This document shows positions 59,549 to 64,000 of a DNA stretch of 64,000 nt, one piece after another. Each line of letters starts with the position of its first letter. Position 1 is the stretch's first letter. This DNA comes from Henckelia pumila (Eukaryota; Streptophyta; Magnoliopsida; Lamiales; Gesneriaceae): NCBI RefSeq assembly GCF_033568475.1, contig NW_027331831.1, forward strand, positions 11,408,001 to 11,472,000. The letters run 5' to 3'. A model generated the notes under the pieces. The model was not told the origin of the DNA and did no database searches. It saw only the letters and a list, made by a program, of their open reading frames with translations. The position numbers were made by a program, and so were the translations under genes.

Positions 59549-61948
59549 TGCAACAAGACGAGATGTGGGGACCTCGGGTTGCTAATCTCGTCTTAGGGCA
59601 ATTAATGATTAATTAAACAATTAATCAAACATTAAAAGAATAAATAAACCAAGAGCACACATTTTTTTTTAAAATTCCATCACCTCGCTCGATCGGTCAA
59701 ACTTCACCGATCGAGCAAGCTATCAAAATCAAGCTCTCGGTCTGCATCATTTTTGGTCTCGCTCGATCGGTCAAATCCTACCGATCGAGCGAGCAAGAAA
59801 AATCAAGTTTTCTACCCAAGAATAACAGGCCTCGCTCGATCGGTGAAATTCACCCGATCGAGCGGGCACCAATTCCAGAAAAATTCAGAACATTCTTTGC
59901 TGTCAAAAACTGAAACCAAGTCATGTTTTATCAACAAAATTCGAGTCTAAACATGTTATAAAATCTAAGAACATGCATACATTCATATATCAAGTTCCTA
60001 ACATCAAATCATGCATGTATTACATCAAATGAATAGCTCAAAAGTCATGAAACTACAAGCTATTCAACATAGCATAAACAAACTTCAAGTCTCAAGTTCT
60101 TTACTAAGTTTGATGCTATCTCAGCTTAAAACCTGAGTCCTCACGTAGATGTCATGCACACATACAAAACAAGACAACAGCCGGATAAACTCCGGTGAGA
60201 ATATAATTCTCAGTATAATCGACATATAAAGCGTTAAATAAATCATATCAACTCAACAAGTAGAGTAAATAACGCATATATCGATTCCAGATATAAAAAT
60301 CAAATCTCTCCATCCATTCTTCGAATTTCTATAGCGCGCTATCTCAAGAATTGATTCTTATCACTTCGTTTCCATCAAGATTTGTATACAATCTTGATAT
60401 GGATATCCATCTATCGTCATCTCATCAGACTAGAAAATAAGGTCCTATCCGACCTTGGCAAAGAATCAATTCATATCTTATCTCATTTCATAATCAAATA
60501 ATGATCCACTACCTGTGATGGATCAACAAGAACAATAACAAGTTCTCAATAAAAAATAAAACATAATCAGTATGTGATTTGGCGGACTACTCAAGATTCA
60601 TCAATCTTGAGTATCATAGTCCTGAATCTCAATGTCGTCTTATACCTTCGTATTTCTTCTATTTTGAATGCTTCAAATCTGAAACATAGCATCAAAAAAT
60701 TCATATCAATCTTCATTCTAGTCAATCATTTCAGAATCGAATCAAAATCATCAATATATCGTCAATCAACATCATTTCAAACCTCACATCTTCTTCTTTG
60801 GTTCGAATTCGGAGTCTTGAGTTGTTAGCCTTCAAAACTAGTCTGAAACTGAGAAATAAAATTGCTATATCATCAATAATAGCTAAAACAATATCTCATC
60901 TCAGTCATAGGCTATAAAAACGGTGTCAAAACATCAACCGACGGCGTAGCGATTGAAAATCGGTAACCGACTCGGTATCGAATTCATTATTAACTTCTTA
61001 TCAACTTCTAATCAGTTCATATCATTTATACTCCTCATATCAGCAGCTATAATTGTATTCTAACAATTCAAATACATGTTGAAATACTCATAAGTTCATC
61101 TAACAATAAATCATCGATCCGGTCTCGACAACGAAACACATAAAAATCAAGAACATGACACTATACCAAAGTACTGATCTCTGCCAAATTTCGTTCTTCA
61201 AAACATGCCGAGATGATTAAATACTTACATCAAATCAAAGGCCTCGTTGCAAGGATTTCAGAACACTTTTCGGAATCAAAATTGGACGACCGGCGCAAAA
61301 GATACGACGATTTGAAAATCAAAAAGCAAAAGAAATGGAGAGAGTTTCGGCTCCCTGTTCTATTTCTTCACTTTTCTGAATTGCATACAAAATATTCACT
61401 TGTACATGCTGATAATCTAATTTAACATCAGATATGTATTGCATAATTTGCCATTTAGTCCCTGAACCTTTGTAAATTGCAATTCAGTCCTCGGCCTTCA
61501 TTTTAATTCAATTTCAATCCAAAATAATTTAAGAATATTAGAATTAAAATCGAAACTCTAAATATTCCCAAATTAAATATACTCGAATTAGAATTAAATA
61601 AGTTCGGATTAATTAAATAATCCCGGCCTTTTGCATTCTAGCCCTTCAAACTTTGATATTTGCAAATCAGTCCCTGATCGGGTTGTATCTTCAAAATTAA
61701 TCTTCTTTAATTCCCGAAACATGGAATTTAATCTTAAATTCCATAAATACTCAAATCGAATATTTATTCTTTTAATTTAAGAATTATCGGAATTTAATTC
61801 TCAAAATCCGTAAATTCTCAAATTAAATATTTTCGACTCAGAAATTAAATCTATAATTTCTTCAACTTCTCAATTCAATATTAACCCATAATATGAACTT
61901 GAATTCTCAAATCCCATAAGTATTCATCTAATATTTCTGGGCCTTACA
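59549..61948 (-). repeat. 3' LTR of a Gypsy (Tekay/Del-like) element
   Basis: The minus strand starts TGTAAGGCCCAG at 61948, directly after a purine tract, and ends near 59549 in CTTGTTGCA. TG..CA ends and a TGTAA/TTGCA pair support the limits, but no second LTR lies in the window. Near the end it holds three tandem CGATCGG hairpins (59684-59868) and an AAGACGAGAT..ATCTCGTCTT inverted pair. The upstream GATTTCGAGGACGAAATC is typical of chromovirus 3' ends. The exact left end is uncertain by about 15 bp. Confidence 0.6.
59684..59868. repeat. Three tandem hairpins on GCTCGATCGGT...ACCGATCGAGC
   Basis: Three units with a period of 73-74 bp start at 59684, 59758 and 59831. Each contains CTCGCTCGATCGG, a loop of about 8-9 nt, and CCGATCGAGC. 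The arms pair over 11-14 bp, perfectly in units 1 and 2. Confidence 0.85.
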
Positions 61949-61960
61949 ATTCCTCCCCTC
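61949..61960 (-). other. Polypurine tract of the right-edge Gypsy element
   Basis: The minus strand reads GAGGGGAGGAAT directly before the LTR start, as expected for plus-strand priming. Confidence 0.6.
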
Positions 61961-64000
61961 TAAGAAATGATTTCGTCCTCGAAATCACATTCAATCGAAC
62001 TATTCTATCTAATAGACTGAATAATTATCTAAAGTTATTCTCACTTCAATCATATGGCTCTGAACTTCGTATCTCATCTCTTCATCTCTTATCAGATTCT
62101 TTCTTCGAATCTGCTTCTATTCTCTTGTATTTGGTATCTATTCAGTTGTACTTTCAGTCATTGAAAAGAAGTCGTTCTGAGCTATTTCTTTCTTCAATCA
62201 CAGATTTGTCGACTAATCGACTTAATTCAAAATCTTTTCGATATCTATCCCATCTAATGAAAGTACATAGGTAGAATCTTCTGATACTTCCTTCACTTAT
62301 ACACTTGGAACAAATCAGATCCATCATATCAAGCTGAAAAGAATAAATCGTTCAATTAAATCATCAATTCTATCTGACATCTCAGTCAGTGAAATTCAGA
62401 TTTTTGTGTCGACTTGTTTCTTTCTCTATATCATTCTATGCTCTACATAGAATATATATCAAGTCTACACTGTTATTCTATTCATCGCTTCAAGATCAGT
62501 ATTCAACTTCATATTCTGAATCTGTAAATTAAACTCTGCTCTTTCTCTATTCTGAATTGAATGATGTTTCAAGAATAACTTTTTCGCTTAACTAATCAGT
62601 TTCAGCTTCAAAAGTTATATCTATCATACAATTACTTACTCTGATTCTTCTTCATTGTTCTCGCTTCATACAGATTCATATTTATCATCTTTGTGTTCCT
62701 TAAATCAAATCTGATCTGATATCGACAAATCATATCTGATCTGATGTCATATACCTCGGTAGTATCATTTCAACACAAAGAAATCGGATTTCTTTTCATC
62801 ATAATATCATAGTATTATCTCAAAATCGACTCAATAGCTGTTACAGGAATTATAATCATCAAGTGGCAACACATCAAGTCCAGTAATATCGAATCAGGTA
62901 TTAAGTTCTGAGAATATTCTCAACATCTGGAAAATCAACTCAGATAATCCATCAATCGAAGAATGGTATAATGCAATCATATATAACCAACTCTCAGAAC
63001 ATCAGTCAATCAATCGATGCCACATTCTATCGAATAAATCTAAAGTCTTAATCCTGACAATAGATTTTAACTATTCCTCTAATTTCATCATATCTCTATC
63101 TTCTTCACAGCTATCTAGTCATATCTGTATCACATCTTATACAGCGTATTCTAAAATTCTGATTAGTCTATTCGGACTATCTATTAATCAGAGTATAATA
63201 TGATGTATTCACAGATTTCAAAGTATTCAGAGCTGTTGATAATCGGTATCATGTCAGGTAAAGTTTATTCTCAAAATTCGATTCATCTGCTCTGACTATT
63301 CTTCAATTCAAGAATAACATCTTGTACTTTCACATCCAAAAACAAATACTCAGAGCCTTCTGATCGTCTGTATTACAATTCACTAGTAAACCTAATGTCT
63401 CAATTTGAAACAATAATTCTTGGCTTACTGTGACATCTCACACAATTCTGATCACGGTTCAGTGATTCATTCGTACATACAGATCATTTTATTCAGTAAC
63501 TTCAATCAATCTGATCATAACTACCACCTGTTTACCTCATCTATACTGCTTCATCATGGTAGTTTCGCAAAATATTCTTTCAAATCATAATCTCGTAACA
63601 ATTCTGGAGTTTCTAAATTGTCACTGAACTAATCTAGTCAATGATTTTCAACTTCATCAGAAACTCTCTATACGTTTAACTTCGAAAACGTACTAATTCG
63701 GTTACATCTGTTTGCTTTATCTTCTGATAAAACAATTATTGAACGAATATTGAATTCATTGTTGTGCAATTCTTCAAATTCTGATATCTCTTTTTGAAAA
63801 TATCAGGCACAATCAGATAATCAGTCACAAACGAATTCATCGATTCTGATTTGAAGCTTCAATTTATATCTCAATCTGACATTCTTTACTGAATTCTCAT
63901 CACTTCAGTTTACTTTCTGTGTTTCTTTTATCTTCTGAATAGTGCTGGCTTATTTCCAATCGAAAATCATTCTGATTGGGATATATTCGTCTGAATATGT
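61961..64000 (-). mobile_element. Degenerate internal region of a Gypsy element, continuing past the right edge
   Basis: The stretch is bounded on the left by GATTTCGAGGACGAAATC (minus strand) and the polypurine tract. It should contain the end of pol, but no frame longer than about 60 codons stays open and I could not align any domain with confidence. The plus strand is strongly pyrimidine-biased (many TCT, TTC, ATC), as expected for the complement of purine-rich pol coding. This points to an old copy with many mutations. Confidence 0.45.

Noticed and set aside
59684-59868. Possible CRISPR array from three palindromic repeats
   Set aside because: Only three units, spacers and repeats evolve together as one 73-bp tandem unit, the genome is a plant, and the array lies inside an LTR.
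1-64000. tRNA, rRNA and other structural RNA genes
   Set aside because: No cloverleaf with A and B boxes, no rRNA-like segment and no snRNA promoter was recognised by eye. A covariance-model scan would be needed to exclude them.
61961-64000. Host gene at the right edge
   Set aside because: No long frame or plausible exon set. The polypurine tract and GATTTCGAGGACGAAATC next to the LTR mark it as the inside of a Gypsy element.

Overview
This is a nuclear DNA window from a flowering plant. It is AT-rich, has small-intron genes with GT..AG junctions, contains a plant-only cytochrome P450 (CYP704 type) and an R2R3-MYB of the MIXTA-like subgroup, and is dominated by plant LTR retrotransposons and MITEs. 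The MIXTA-like protein and the retroelement ORF types suggest an asterid eudicot, possibly Lamiales. That placement is an inference.

Only two host genes can be read with confidence. A six-exon CYP704-like fatty-acid hydroxylase gene lies at 1555-4183 (minus). A three-exon MIXTA-like MYB lies at 41868-43200 (plus). A possible first exon of a third gene leaves the left edge (94-222, minus). A GC-richer block at 4850-5590 looks like organelle-derived DNA and carries a LAGLIDADG-like motif.

The rest is mostly mobile DNA, much of it nested. From 9.9 to 18.8 kb a 5'-truncated LINE (minus) is split by a nearly intact Tnt1/Tork-like Copia element (11041-16471, TSD TAGAG) and by a 1.84-kb solo LTR (16779-18620). 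At 19.5-20.3 kb a Copia RNase H relic is split by a 489-bp solo LTR (TSD CTATC). From 23.7 to about 32.3 kb lies a decayed Tat-type Ty3/Gypsy element with two RNase H domains and an antisense, apparently spliced accessory gene; its 3' LTR was not found. From 44.8 to 55.4 kb a second copy of the same solo-LTR family is split by a 10.1-kb Sirevirus-type Copia element (45012-55099, TSD GTTTA) with gag-pol, an envelope-like region and repeated polypurine tracts. At 57.9-64 kb there are a hAT-like element, an LTR-like fragment and a Gypsy 3' LTR (minus) whose internal region runs off the right edge. Between these lie MITEs with readable target-site duplications: three Mutator-type (9 bp), one Tourist (TTA) and one hAT-type (8 bp).

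The most unusual signal is in the Sirevirus. A roughly 40-bp module (GTGTTG-like half-site, then a GTGTTACAACAC-like palindrome 12 nt downstream, then a CAACAC half-site 18-19 nt further on) occurs 15 times: in both LTRs, gag, pol, the envelope-like region and untranslated DNA. I did not see it elsewhere in the window. Its spacing is nearly constant whether or not the DNA is coding, which suggests selection on the nucleic acid rather than the protein. All identity estimates here are by eye, and no database search was run.
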